A stretch of DNA of 24,217 nucleotides from an uncultured Veillonella sp. (GCF_938010505.1 NZ_CALLVP010000059.1:1-24217); one strand, 5' to 3'. Positions 7,433 through 15,774 are shown, counted from the stretch's first letter. Notes: a model not told the origin generated them from the letters alone. Numbers and translations: made by a program.

Positions 7433-8797
7433 ATGAGACGTTGGATTATGCATGTTGATATGGATGCATTCTTCGCGTCCATAGAACAACTGGATCATCC
7501 AGATTATAAAGGCCACCCCGTTATCGTGGGTGGTCTTTCTTCACGTGGTGTGGTAGCTACTTGTTCCTATGAGGCTCGTAAATTCGGCGTTCATTCTGCG
7601 ATGCCAATTTCCAGGGCCAAGAAGCTCTGTCTTGATGGCATTTATGTATACCCACGGATGAATCGGTATAAAGAGGTGTCGAACCAAATTTTTTCCATTA
7701 TGAAAGAATTTACCCCTTATATTGAGCCTCTATCTGTAGACGAGGCCTTTCTTGAAGTAAGTGGCATGGCCTCCATGTATAGTGGTCCTAAAGCGCTAGG
7801 GCGAGCCATTAAAGATCGTGTATTCGAGGAAACCGGGCTTATTATCTCTGCAGGTTTAGCTCCTAATAAATTCCTTGCTAAATTGGCTTCTGATTTAGAT
7901 AAACCAGATGGTCTTGTGGTCATCCCATATGGTCGTGAAAAAGAGGTGCTAGCTCCTTTGCCTATTAAACGTATTTGGGGCGTCGGCCCTCGTACAGAGA
8001 AGATTTTGAGAAATGGAGGCTTTCATTTGATGCGCCATATTCAAGCTTTGCCTGATGAAAGTAGTTTAATTCCCCTCGTTGGAAACCAGGCGAAGCGCAT
8101 ATGGGAATTCGCGAATGGTATCGATGATAGACCTGTTGAAACAGCGCGAAAGATACAATCTATTGGAGCCGAGGAAACCTACGAAGAAGACCTCACAGAG
8201 GGCAGTGCTATTGAGCTAGAGTTTAGATACTTTGCAAACCGCTTGTCTAAACGTCTACGTAAGCGCAATCTCTATGGTCATACTGTATCTATTAAGGTGC
8301 GCTACGATGATTTCACTACCGTATCAAGACAAAAACGATTAGATACACCATCAGACCATGAGCATGTATTTTTCGAAACTGCACTGATCCTGTGGAATAA
8401 ACTGATGCAAGATAAGACAAGTAAGCAGCCTAAAGGTACGAAGAAAGATGTGGAAACGTTAGGGGCAACTACAAAGGTAAAGTCTAGGAATTCTAAATAT
8501 AGTAGTTCTAAAGGAACTACCTTTATGGAGCCGCCTGGTCCTATACGTTTGTTAGGCCTTACTGTTAGCGGACTCGATGAGGAGGTTCCTATGCAGGATA
8601 GCCTCTTTGAATCACCACAGGATGAAACGGAAGATAAGTTAGCTAGTGTATTAGATTCCTTAGAGTCTAAATTCGGGGAGACCGCTGTCATGAGCGGGGC
8701 ACTATGGCAACGCTTTCACGGAGACAATGGGATACGTAGAAAACGGTCAGAGTTGAAAGCTGCAGTGGATACAGAGTCTGATAAAAAGGACTCATAA
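7433..8797 (+). CDS. dinB: DNA polymerase IV (Y-family translesion polymerase)
   Basis: The 454-aa protein starts with HVDMDAFFASIEQ: catalytic Asp9 and steric-gate Phe14. SVDEAF supplies Asp103 and Glu104. HhH and little-finger regions follow. A beta-clamp-like motif, QDSLF, lies at residues 388-392. Beyond it is a tail with LDSLESKFGETAVMSGALW, common in Firmicute DinB proteins. It is longer than E. coli Pol IV (351 aa), partly through a Lys/Ser/Thr-rich insertion at about 325-370. It copies damaged DNA with low fidelity. There is no strong RBS; the 2-nt gap to the ArsR-family gene suggests translational coupling. No LexA-like box was noticed. Confidence 0.93.
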   Translation: MRRWIMHVDMDAFFASIEQLDHPDYKGHPVIVGGLSSRGVVATCSYEARKFGVHSAMPISRAKKLCLDGIYVYPRMNRYKEVSNQIFSIMKEFTPYIEPLSVDEAFLEVSGMASMYSGPKALGRAIKDRVFEETGLIISAGLAPNKFLAKLASDLDKPDGLVVIPYGREKEVLAPLPIKRIWGVGPRTEKILRNGGFHLMRHIQALPDESSLIPLVGNQAKRIWEFANGIDDRPVETARKIQSIGAEETYEEDLTEGSAIELEFRYFANRLSKRLRKRNLYGHTVSIKVRYDDFTTVSRQKRLDTPSDHEHVFFETALILWNKLMQDKTSKQPKGTKKDVETLGATTKVKSRNSKYSSSKGTTFMEPPGPIRLLGLTVSGLDEEVPMQDSLFESPQDETEDKLASVLDSLESKFGETAVMSGALWQRFHGDNGIRRKRSELKAAVDTESDKKDS

Positions 8798-8885
8798 AGT
8801 TTATATTGAATACTTTCGCTAATGTAATTATTCGTGTTACAATATGAATATAGTGTTAATAAATTACCGCAAGAGAGGTATAGAT

Positions 8886-9167
8886 ATGAGTTTATTTCGT
8901 GTGGCCATCCATTATGGCATAAACAGCAATGGCTTCTTGTCCTATGACACAGAAGCAAAAACAGTGTCCGTAGATTTACCTGAACAAGAGTGGGTTGATA
9001 AGGTAATCGCGTACTTGAATAACGAACATGCTATCGAGCATGCTACAGGTCTTGATACGTATGAACGGTTGAACGTAAAACCATTAGAATCTTTGGATAA
9101 CTTTAAATTAGCTTTGACACGTATGTGGGAAGCAATCGACGTACAAGTCGACTGGAGTCGTCCAGCG
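8886..9167 (+). CDS. Small protein of unknown function
   Basis: The 93-94-aa acidic soluble protein starts at ATG 8886, preceded by GAGAGG at 8873-8878. The in-frame ATG at 8844 lies on the predicted -10 (TACAAT 8838-8843) and has no RBS. No signal peptide, membrane segment or motif is visible; it has several Trp/Tyr residues and ends with VDWSRPA. I do not recognise the family. A terminator follows about 20 bases after the stop. The coding end includes a stop codon near 9168-9170. Confidence 0.65.
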
Positions 9168-9191
9168 TAAACAAAACGGCGTAAACCAAAT

Positions 9192-9232
9192 ACACCTTGT
9201 ATCCTATTATCGTAGGAACAAGGTGTTTTTTA
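9192..9232 (+). terminator. Rho-independent terminator
   Basis: ACACCTTGT (9192-9200) pairs with ACAAGGTGT (9218-9226). An inner TCCTA (9202-9206) / TAGGA (9213-9217) stem extends it, and a T6 run follows. Confidence 0.85.
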
Positions 9233-9390
9233 TTTTGCTTATTTTGATAGAGAGATTTAGTTCGCATTTAAATATATATAATGCCACAATTCTCATTTAA
9301 TTTTTGTAAATGATATCGTGTATACAAGATTTATAAAGGTTTAGGGTTGTTCTGTTAAAAAAATTGTGATATTCTAATTACAGATTAATA

Positions 9391-9403
9391 GATAATAATT
9401 ATC
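9391..9403 (+). promoter_or_regulatory. Fur/PerR-type palindrome upstream of the catalase gene
   Basis: GATAAT-A-ATTATC is a perfect 6-1-6 palindrome. It matches the core of the 7-1-7 Fur box (TGATAATnATTATCA) and resembles PerR boxes. It lies about 95 bases upstream of the catalase ATG and 30 bp upstream of a possible -10 (TATAAT, 9433-9438). Peroxide- or iron-responsive control by a Fur-family repressor is a reasonable inference. The rest of 9233-9497 is AT-rich and shows only a weak CATTTA/TAAATG dyad near 9294-9312. Confidence 0.55.
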
Positions 9404-9497
9404 CGTTAATAATATTTATCTTAATTGAGATGTATAATCTAAAAAATTATGTAAAGTAAATTACTTTCATTCTGATCTCTAAGTAGGAGTTTGTAAC

Positions 9498-10961
9498 ATG
9501 AATAATGAAAAGAAACTAACAACCGCCTTTGGCGCTCCCGTACCAGATAATCGCAACTCTGCTACAGCAGGTAAACGTGGTCCTGTACTGATGCAAGATG
9601 TTTGGCTCATGGAGAAATTAGCTCATTTTGAGCGCGAAGTGATTCCTGAACGCCGCATGCATGCTAAAGGATCCGGTGCATTTGGTACTTTCACAGTAAC
9701 TAACGATATTACAAAATATACGAAAGCAAAAATTTTCTCTGAAGTAGGCAAGCAAACGCCGTTATTCGTGCGTTTCTCCACCGTTGCCGGTGAGCGTGGT
9801 GCGGCCGATGCAGAACGCGACATTCGTGGCTTTGCCGTAAAATTTTATACGGAAGAAGGAAACTGGGACCTCGTAGGTAACAATACACCTGTATTCTTTA
9901 TCCGCGATCCATTGCAATTCCCTGATTTGAACCGCGCTGTAAAACGGAATCCGAAAACAAATCTTCGCGATGCGACAGCAAACTGGGACTTCTGGACTAG
10001 CTTGCCAGAGGCGATCCACCAAGTAACAATCGTCATGAGTGACCGTGGTATTCCTAAATCCTACCGCACAATGCATGGTTTCGGCAGTCATACATACAGT
10101 CTTATCAACAAAAACGATGAGCGCGTATGGGTTAAATTCCATTGGGTTTGCCAACAGCCGATTGAAAATCTTTCCGATGCTGAGGCTGCTAATGTGGTAG
10201 CTAGTGACCGTGAAAGTCACCAACGTGATCTCTTTGAGGCTATTGAAAAAGGCGATTTCCCTAAATGGAAATTATGCATTCAAGTGATGACAGAAGAACA
10301 AGCTAACAATATGCCATACAATCCATTCGATTTAACAAAAGTATGGTATCATGACGAATTCCCATTGATTGAAGTTGGTGTGATGGAACTTAATCGCAAC
10401 CCAGAAAATTATTTCCAAGATGTAGAACAAGCTGCATTTGCACCAACAACCATCGTTCCTGGTATCTCTTTTTCTCCTGATAGAATGCTTCAAGGTCGTT
10501 TGTTCTCTTATGCCGATGCGCAACGCTATCGTCTAGGGGCAAATTATTATCAAATCCCTGTGAATGCCGCTAAATGCCCTGTAAATATCTATCATCGTGA
10601 TGGTCAAGGTCGTATAGATGGCAATCATGGTTCTACAATTGGCTATGCTCCTAATAGCTTCGGAGAATGGGCTGAACAACCAGAATTTAAAAATCCTCCT
10701 CTCGACGTATCTGGCCCAGCCTACCAATATGACTTCTATGAAGACGACTCTGACTTCTTTACACAACCAGGTAAATTGTTCCGCCTCATGAGCCCTGAAC
10801 AACAACAAGCTTTATTTGATAACACCGCAGCGGCTATGAATGGCGTACCTGATTTTATCAAAGAACGTCATGCAAAACATTGCTACCAATGTGATCCAGC
10901 TTATGGTGAAGGCGTTGCCAAAGCATTGGGCATGGACATTGACTTTAGTGATGTGAAATAA
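9498..10961 (+). CDS. katA: Heme catalase, small-subunit (clade 3) type
   Basis: The 487-aa enzyme dismutates hydrogen peroxide to water and oxygen. The distal active site shows IPERRMHAKGSGAFG with catalytic His55, and VGNNTPVFF with Asn128. The heme-ligand signature RLFSYADAQRYRLG places the proximal Tyr at 338. Length matches small-subunit catalases, and there is no C-terminal flavodoxin-like domain or signal peptide. The start is supported by TAGGAG about 10 nt upstream. A Fur/PerR-like palindrome lies upstream. In an anaerobe it would give oxygen or peroxide tolerance. The gene symbol follows the family's common name; the local locus name is unknown. Confidence 0.95.
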   Translation: MNNEKKLTTAFGAPVPDNRNSATAGKRGPVLMQDVWLMEKLAHFEREVIPERRMHAKGSGAFGTFTVTNDITKYTKAKIFSEVGKQTPLFVRFSTVAGERGAADAERDIRGFAVKFYTEEGNWDLVGNNTPVFFIRDPLQFPDLNRAVKRNPKTNLRDATANWDFWTSLPEAIHQVTIVMSDRGIPKSYRTMHGFGSHTYSLINKNDERVWVKFHWVCQQPIENLSDAEAANVVASDRESHQRDLFEAIEKGDFPKWKLCIQVMTEEQANNMPYNPFDLTKVWYHDEFPLIEVGVMELNRNPENYFQDVEQAAFAPTTIVPGISFSPDRMLQGRLFSYADAQRYRLGANYYQIPVNAAKCPVNIYHRDGQGRIDGNHGSTIGYAPNSFGEWAEQPEFKNPPLDVSGPAYQYDFYEDDSDFFTQPGKLFRLMSPEQQQALFDNTAAAMNGVPDFIKERHAKHCYQCDPAYGEGVAKALGMDIDFSDVK

Positions 10962-11320
10962 GACTAAAGATATTATTTAAGCAACATTAAAATAGTTTAT
11001 CTAAATAATACTAACGATTGAAAAGAACTTTCTTAACTAATAACTCTCTTACACTTATATAAAAACAAATCTATAAAAAATCTAAATTCACACAAAATTT
11101 TTATACACTGACACCAATTATCTTATAAAAACCAATAAATAAACCTCTTAAAAGGGCCTTTGTTAATCATATCCAAACTAAATGTTATTAAAGATATGTA
11201 CCAAGGGCCCTTTTGTTGTGTTAAAAATATACAAATTTTAAAAGGATTTTAGTATAACTATGTAGAATTATATGATGTGTTGAATTTACACGAAATGTTA
11301 CATGTGAATAGGAGGCAGTT
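10962..11320. other. Intergenic stretch without genes
   Basis: This AT-rich DNA contains one strong hairpin (11150-11218) and the leader of the acid phosphatase gene. No ORF, RNA gene or repeat is convincing. A possible -10 (TAGAAT, 11263-11268) lies upstream of the phosphatase but no good -35 is seen. Confidence 0.5.
11150..11218 (+). terminator. Long-loop terminator hairpin
   Basis: AAAAGGGCC (11150-11158) pairs with GGCCCTTTT (11206-11214) and is continued by TTTG/CAAG with a wobble pair. An inner CATATC/GATATG stem shortens the loop. TTTTGTTG ends the right arm. It lies about 190 bases after the catalase stop. Confidence 0.65.
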
Positions 11321-12313
11321 ATGAAATCTAGTAGTTTGGCATGGTATGTGGCGGTGGCTTGTATTGGAGGAAGCCTTTGTATGGGGCCTGTGGTACAAGC
11401 GGATTCTCCGACTAAGGTAAAAACAAATAGCCCTGTTTCTGCTGCTGTTGTAACGCAGGCTCAACCAGTTCAGCCTGTTACTGTTACAGCAGTTAAGAAT
11501 GATGGAGTTAGTGCTACAACAAATAATATAGTAACTAATAATGTAGTAGCTAATGATGTAGCGGCACAGGAAGCCCTCAAACAAAAGCAACAGTACCAAG
11601 CCGAAACTGAAACGATGGGCTTGCTATGGATGCGTACCTCTGCAGAGTACAGAGCGTTGGCGTATCAAGGGTATAATGTGGCAATGAATGTCGTTAAGAT
11701 GGCCGTTACTGATCCATCTCATCAAAGAAAACCTTTAGCTATCGTTCTTGATGCGGACGAAACCGTAGTGGATAATACTAAGTTGATGGGTAAAAGCATT
11801 GTAAATGGTAATGGCCGTTTTGATGCTCCTTGGTGGCGTCAAGCCGTGCATCAAGGCAAATCGCAAGCCATGCCTGGCGCTGTTGAATTTCTAAATGAAG
11901 TACATAAACAAGGGGTAGAAATCTTCTATGTTTCAAACCGCTACGCACCTGTAAACCTTGATGTAACGATACAGAATTTTAAAGAACTAGGATTCCCATC
12001 CGTTGATAAAGACCATGTGCTACTATTCGAAAAAGACTCTGACAAACAACCTCGTTTTGATGCGATTACTAAAAAATATAACGTTGTGGTATACATGGGC
12101 GATAACGCCGGTGATTTCCCAATCGGCACAAAAGGTAAGACACTAGCTGAAAGAAATAGCATCATCGATGCTCATAAAGAAGACTTTGGTACTACCTTTG
12201 TGGTATTCCCAAACCCTGCCTATGGATCTTGGGTGAGTGCATTGGCAAAAGGCTACCAAAACCTTAGCCCAGAAGAACAAAAACAAGTGAATAACCAATA
12301 CCTACAACAATAA
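11321..12313 (+). CDS. Exported HAD-family class C-type acid phosphatase (lipoprotein e(P4)-like)
   Basis: The 330-aa protein has an N-terminal signal peptide (about residues 1-27) ending in VVQA before Asp-Ser. A Cys is present at residue 20, but no proper lipobox surrounds it, so it looks soluble periplasmic rather than a lipoprotein. A low-complexity Val/Thr/Asn linker follows. The HAD motif I is VLDADETVVDN with nucleophile Asp144 and general acid Asp146. FDAPWWRQAV and YVSNRY (motif II region) follow, then YMGDNAGDF (motif IV). Relatives are periplasmic nonspecific phosphatases or nucleotidases that feed NAD/nucleoside uptake. GGAGG lies 5 nt before the ATG. tRNA-Arg follows on the same strand. 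Confidence 0.85.
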   Translation: MKSSSLAWYVAVACIGGSLCMGPVVQADSPTKVKTNSPVSAAVVTQAQPVQPVTVTAVKNDGVSATTNNIVTNNVVANDVAAQEALKQKQQYQAETETMGLLWMRTSAEYRALAYQGYNVAMNVVKMAVTDPSHQRKPLAIVLDADETVVDNTKLMGKSIVNGNGRFDAPWWRQAVHQGKSQAMPGAVEFLNEVHKQGVEIFYVSNRYAPVNLDVTIQNFKELGFPSVDKDHVLLFEKDSDKQPRFDAITKKYNVVVYMGDNAGDFPIGTKGKTLAERNSIIDAHKEDFGTTFVVFPNPAYGSWVSALAKGYQNLSPEEQKQVNNQYLQQ

Positions 12314-12361
12314 GGACGCCTTGCGTATACTTTATTAAAAACGATATAATAAAGTGTACAT

Positions 12362-12438
12362 GCGTCTATAGCTCAGTTGGATAGAGCGGCAGTTTCCTAA
12401 ACTGCGTGTCACTGGTTCGATTCCGGTTAGGCGCACCA
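12362..12438 (+). tRNA. tRNA-Arg (anticodon CCT), CCA encoded
   Basis: This is a complete 77-nt cloverleaf. The acceptor arm GCGTCTA (12362-12368) pairs with TAGGCGC (12428-12434), with one G-T pair, followed by A and CCA. The D arm contains AGCTCAGTTGGATAGAGC. The anticodon stem GCAGT/ACTGC encloses the loop TTCCTAA, giving CCT. The T arm has GGTTCGATTCC. It reads the rare AGG codon. Its 3' end borders an integrase gene, so it is the likely attachment site of the accessory element. Confidence 0.95.
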
Positions 12439-12443
12439 GTATA

Positions 12444-12490
12444 AATATAGTAGGCATAAGGCTTTTGAGGGCCTTATGCCTTTTGCTATA
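12444..12490 (+). terminator. Terminator after tRNA-Arg
   Basis: Perfect 11-bp stem AGGCATAAGGC (12452-12462) / GCCTTATGCCT (12471-12481), flanked by an outer AATATAG / CTATATT pairing, with a TTTT tract after the stem. Confidence 0.85.
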
Positions 12491-12508
12491 TTTACTAAAC
12501 TAGCTGAA

Positions 12509-12565
12509 TTATGCTAGCAAATGGGCTTGCTAGCATAAATTTTTTTGCAAGCAAAATGCTAGCAT
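12509..12565. repeat. TGCTAGCA repeat cluster with hairpin beside the integrase
   Basis: TTATGCTAGCAA (12509-12520) and TTGCTAGCATAA (12527-12538) form a perfect 12-bp inverted repeat with a 6-nt loop, followed by a T7 run. This would act as a plus-strand terminator. A third copy, ATGCTAGCAT, lies at 12556-12565, just beyond the integrase stop. Repeats of this kind at an element end could be integrase or excisionase arm sites; that is inference. Confidence 0.6.
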
Positions 12566-12586
12566 ATAAGAGTAATACGAATGGAA

Positions 12587-13756
12587 TTATGTAAATAATT
12601 CTTTTGCTAAATCTAATTCTTCCTTTTTGCTTGTGACAGAATGAGTATATACATTTACAATCATATCGATTGTGGTATGACCAGTCCATTGTGCTATTGT
12701 AGCCAGAGGAACTCCTTTAGCCACTAAATGCGAGATATAGGTATGTCGAGCGACGTGAGATGTTAAGGGGGTTGCAAAACCGAGCTTTTTACCTACATCT
12801 CGAAAGTACCTATTACGGAAGTTATCAGGATACATTCGGTTGGTCTTGCTTTTATTTTCTACTACCCAACCCGTTTTATTCGACCTCTTTGCTGACTTTA
12901 ATAATTCAACAAGGGTTTTACTATTAAAAGGCACTTTGCGTACGCTAGAAGGCGTTTTAGTAGCTTTTACACCATATCCTGATTCAGTACGACCAATTGC
13001 CCGTCTAACGTGTACATATCCTCTCGCATCATCAAGAAATTCAACATCTTCCCAAGTCAATGCCAATAATTCTTGTGATCGTAGACCTGTATTGAAAATT
13101 AGATGCATAGCGTGTTCGAGCCAATGCCCTTTGTAGTAGTGAAGAAAACGTGATACCTCATCTGCTGTTAAAGGGACCTTCGAGTGTTTTACCGTCTTCA
13201 CATCAGGTTTTATTAGCCGTTTGCTAAAATCTTCAGGGATAAGGTCTAAGCTGTAAAGCTTGCTTAATGTAGCATTCAATACGGTGAACATCTTTTTTAT
13301 ATTAGTACTGTATTTATCTACGAATGCTTGTAAGGTACCCTTTGTTAGCTCACTAACGGTCATGTTACCGAAATAAGGCTTTATACGGTCTTCTATGATT
13401 GTTACATACAATTGTTTAGTACCTACTTCAAGGCACCTTTGATTGTAATAATTGACACAAAAGTCGTAGTAGGTTTGTTGTAAGGCTTTACTTTGCTTAG
13501 TGTTAATCTTATTGCTGGTGTACTGTGTATGATATTGAAGATAATCAAGTTGATGTTTGCCAGCATCGCGCTCATTGATAATCAGTAAACGTTGGGCTTC
13601 GGCAAGCTCTTTTGATTCGAACCCTTTGGAATTATAGGGGACAAGTGTACCATTTTTACAATAATACAATGGTAAATCTCTTATGTAGAAATACGTTTTT
13701 CCACTGCGTTGAGTAATTTTAGATATTCGGCCTTTACCAGTAGGTATTGGAAACAT
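12587..13756 (-). CDS. Tyrosine recombinase (integrase 1), phage/island type
   Basis: The 389-aa integrase has an N-terminal arm-binding-like region (YFYIRDLPLYY), a SAM-like core-binding domain (about 90-190) and a catalytic domain. The catalytic residues are Arg226 (NTGLRSQELLALTW), His334 and Arg337 (HVARHTY), His360 (TGHTT) and Tyr370 (VNVYTH). It points towards tRNA-Arg, as expected for an island integrase next to its att site. Compared with integrase 2 it lacks about 81 N-terminal residues that form an HTH. A TAG lies in frame just upstream of the ATG, and AGGAG is 9 nt away. It shares a nearly identical 197-nt block with integrase 2. Confidence 0.93.
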   Translation of the reverse strand: MFPIPTGKGRISKITQRSGKTYFYIRDLPLYYCKNGTLVPYNSKGFESKELAEAQRLLIINERDAGKHQLDYLQYHTQYTSNKINTKQSKALQQTYYDFCVNYYNQRCLEVGTKQLYVTIIEDRIKPYFGNMTVSELTKGTLQAFVDKYSTNIKKMFTVLNATLSKLYSLDLIPEDFSKRLIKPDVKTVKHSKVPLTADEVSRFLHYYKGHWLEHAMHLIFNTGLRSQELLALTWEDVEFLDDARGYVHVRRAIGRTESGYGVKATKTPSSVRKVPFNSKTLVELLKSAKRSNKTGWVVENKSKTNRMYPDNFRNRYFRDVGKKLGFATPLTSHVARHTYISHLVAKGVPLATIAQWTGHTTIDMIVNVYTHSVTSKKEELDLAKELFT

Positions 13757-13810
13757 AGATGATATCTCCTATTCTGATGCTAATATAGCCGAATGACACT
13801 TTGCAGATTT

Positions 13811-13839
13811 AGTGTACAGGTATATGGAATAGATGACAA
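13811..13839 (-). promoter_or_regulatory. Promoter of integrase 1
   Basis: On the minus strand TTGTCA (13839-13834), a 17-bp spacer and TACACT (13816-13811) form a good promoter 55 bases upstream of the ATG. ACACT (13796-13800) and AGTGT (13811-13815) form a small dyad over the -10. Confidence 0.6.
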
Positions 13840-13912
13840 GAGATTTTATAACTCATATAGCGGTAAGAACATAAATTATTTAATAGAAAATGGCAAAAAG
13901 CCTCTCTACGTA

Positions 13913-14175
13913 TGATCTGCACTCATTTTCTTGGACAGATATAATTGGGCTAATTTTTGAGAATGAGTTCGGTATTCTACCAGACTCATTCATTTTAATT
14001 TGAGCTTAATGCGTTTTGTATTGTAATAAATAATATAATCCTTTAATTTGTTGATAAAATCTTCATAGGAAGTAAACTCTTCAAATATAACAACTCAGAC
14101 TTCAACAAGCCAAAGAAGTTTTGATCACGCTATTATCCAAATAATTTCCTTTACAGGCTATGCTTTGGAATGCAT
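13913..14175 (-). pseudogene. Decayed IS3/IS150-type transposase tail with IS end
   Basis: On the minus strand, fragments read QSIACKGNYLDNSVIK, FFGLLKSELLYL, then EEFTSYEDFINKLKDYIIYY, NTKRIKLKLK and MSLVEYRTHSQ. This matches the C-terminal part of IS150-group OrfB transposases in order. The pieces are split by two apparent 1-nt deletions and one TGA where Gly is expected. The DNA just outside reads TGATCTGCACTC...TTGGACAG (from 13913), like an IS3-family terminal inverted repeat. Only the right end of the IS remains; the catalytic DDE region is largely missing. Confidence 0.75.
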
Positions 14176-14280
14176 ATCCAGATTTCGTCTGTGCTGTATC
14201 GGAGATAACAGATTCTATTGATATACAAAATACCGTCTATGAGTTTATGACTGGGTATATTAAAGTTAGGTAACTAATAA

Positions 14281-14322
14281 AAAATGAAGTGGGCCCTTTG
14301 TTGGGGTCCACTTCATTTTCTT
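14281..14322. terminator. Bidirectional terminator between the IS remnant and integrase 2
   Basis: AAAATGAAGTGG (14281-14292) pairs with CCACTTCATTTT (14308-14319). The stem is extended by a G-T pair and CCC/GGG around a TTTGTT loop. T runs follow on both strands. On the minus strand it lies about 45 bases beyond the integrase 2 stop. Confidence 0.8.
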
Positions 14323-14364
14323 TTAGTTGACTAGTATAGAGTGTCATATAACCAATAGTGATTA

Positions 14365-15774
14365 TTAATATAAGCTTTCTGCAAGTTTCAGCTCGAACTC
14401 TGTATTTGTTATAGCGTGGGTATATACATTTACAATCATATTAATTGTACTATGTCCAGTCCACTTAGCAATCGTAGCTAAAGGTACACCTTTGGCTACT
14501 AAATGCGAGATGTAGGTATGTCGTGCTACATGAGAGGTTAGGGGATGTGGGAAGTTTAGTTTTTCACCTACTGATTTAAAGTAACGGCTTCGGAAATTAT
14601 CCGGATAGATGCGTCCGGTTCTAGATTTGTTTTCAACGACCCAACCCGTTTTATTTTTGCTCTGTGCCGCTCTTAATAGGTTCACTAGTGTCTTACTATT
14701 AAAAGGCACTTTGCGTATGCTAGAGCTTGTTTTAGTGGATTTTAGACCATATCCAAATTCAGTTAGACCAATAGCTTGTCGAATGTGAACATAGCCTTTG
14801 GCATCGTCCAGTATTTCGATATCATCCCAGGTTAGAGCCAGTAATTCTCCAACCCGTAAACCTGTATTGAAAATTAGATGCATAGCATGTTCGAGCCAAT
14901 GCCCTTTGTAGTAGTGAAGAAAACGTGATACTTCATCTGCGGTTAAAGGGAACTTCGGGTGTTTTACCGTCTTCACATCAGGTTTTATTAGCCGTTTGCT
15001 AAAATCTTCAGGGATAAGGTCTAAGCTGTAAAGCTTGCTTAATGTAGCATTCAATACAGTAAACATTTTGGGAATATTGGTTGAGTAGTTATCAACAAAT
15101 GCTTGTAAATGACCTTTTGTGAGTTCACTGATAGTCATATTACCAAAGAAGACCTTTATACGACGTTCGATGATTGTCAAATATAATCGTTTAGTTCCTT
15201 CTTCAAGGCACCTTTGATTGTAAAAGTTCACACAGAAGTCGTAGTAGCTTTGTTGTAGCTTCTTGTTCTTTTTATCGTCAGCCTTACTAGTGGAGCGTTG
15301 TAAATATTCTTGAAGGTAATCAAATTTATACTTACCGGCATCACGCTCACTAATGATGAATAAGCGTTTGGCTTCGGCAAGTTTTTTAGATGTGAAACTT
15401 TCTGATTTATACATAAATACTTCGCCATCCTCTTTATAGAATAATGGCAGATCTCGTATATAAAAGTAGGCATTACCGCTTCGTTGCTTTATGCGAGTGA
15501 TTCGACCTTTACCCTTAGGTATAGGATACATTGTAAGTGCTTCGGTATCCATTGTTTGTATAGGCTGGCAATTGACAAACCGATTATACAAACATGGATA
15601 AGAAGAGGCAATAAATTTTTTACAATCATCGAATGTAAGAACAATTTTATTGCCTATATGGTTAGCTGTAAGAAGTAAGCCTTGATGTTTTAGCTTGTTA
15701 CGTACGGTTTGAGTTGTAACTCCTATAAATTTGGCCAGTTCTTTTAGAGTGAGGCCATTTTGATGTTGCTGCAT
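14365..15774 (-). CDS. Tyrosine recombinase (integrase 2) with N-terminal HTH
   Basis: The 469-aa protein starts with a helix-turn-helix (LTLKELAKFIGVTTQTVRNKL, about residues 8-28) not present in integrase 1. The rest is colinear with integrase 1 at an offset of 81 residues. Catalytic residues are Arg307, His415 and Arg418 (HVARHTY), His441 and Tyr451. AAAGGAGG lies about 10 nt upstream of the ATG. It is the last gene of the leftward cluster and ends at a bidirectional terminator. The HTH could bind arm sites or serve autoregulation. It probably mobilises the larger element to its right. Confidence 0.93.
   Translation of the reverse strand: MQQHQNGLTLKELAKFIGVTTQTVRNKLKHQGLLLTANHIGNKIVLTFDDCKKFIASSYPCLYNRFVNCQPIQTMDTEALTMYPIPKGKGRITRIKQRSGNAYFYIRDLPLFYKEDGEVFMYKSESFTSKKLAEAKRLFIISERDAGKYKFDYLQEYLQRSTSKADDKKNKKLQQSYYDFCVNFYNQRCLEEGTKRLYLTIIERRIKVFFGNMTISELTKGHLQAFVDNYSTNIPKMFTVLNATLSKLYSLDLIPEDFSKRLIKPDVKTVKHPKFPLTADEVSRFLHYYKGHWLEHAMHLIFNTGLRVGELLALTWDDIEILDDAKGYVHIRQAIGLTEFGYGLKSTKTSSSIRKVPFNSKTLVNLLRAAQSKNKTGWVVENKSRTGRIYPDNFRSRYFKSVGEKLNFPHPLTSHVARHTYISHLVAKGVPLATIAKWTGHSTINMIVNVYTHAITNTEFELKLAESLY

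Noticed and set aside
14145..14273. Plus-strand open reading fragment ending in TAA, with a protein-like composition
   Set aside because: Its first part overlaps the minus-strand transposase match, it has no RBS, and it matches no family I know. It could be a gene relic, but I cannot support it.
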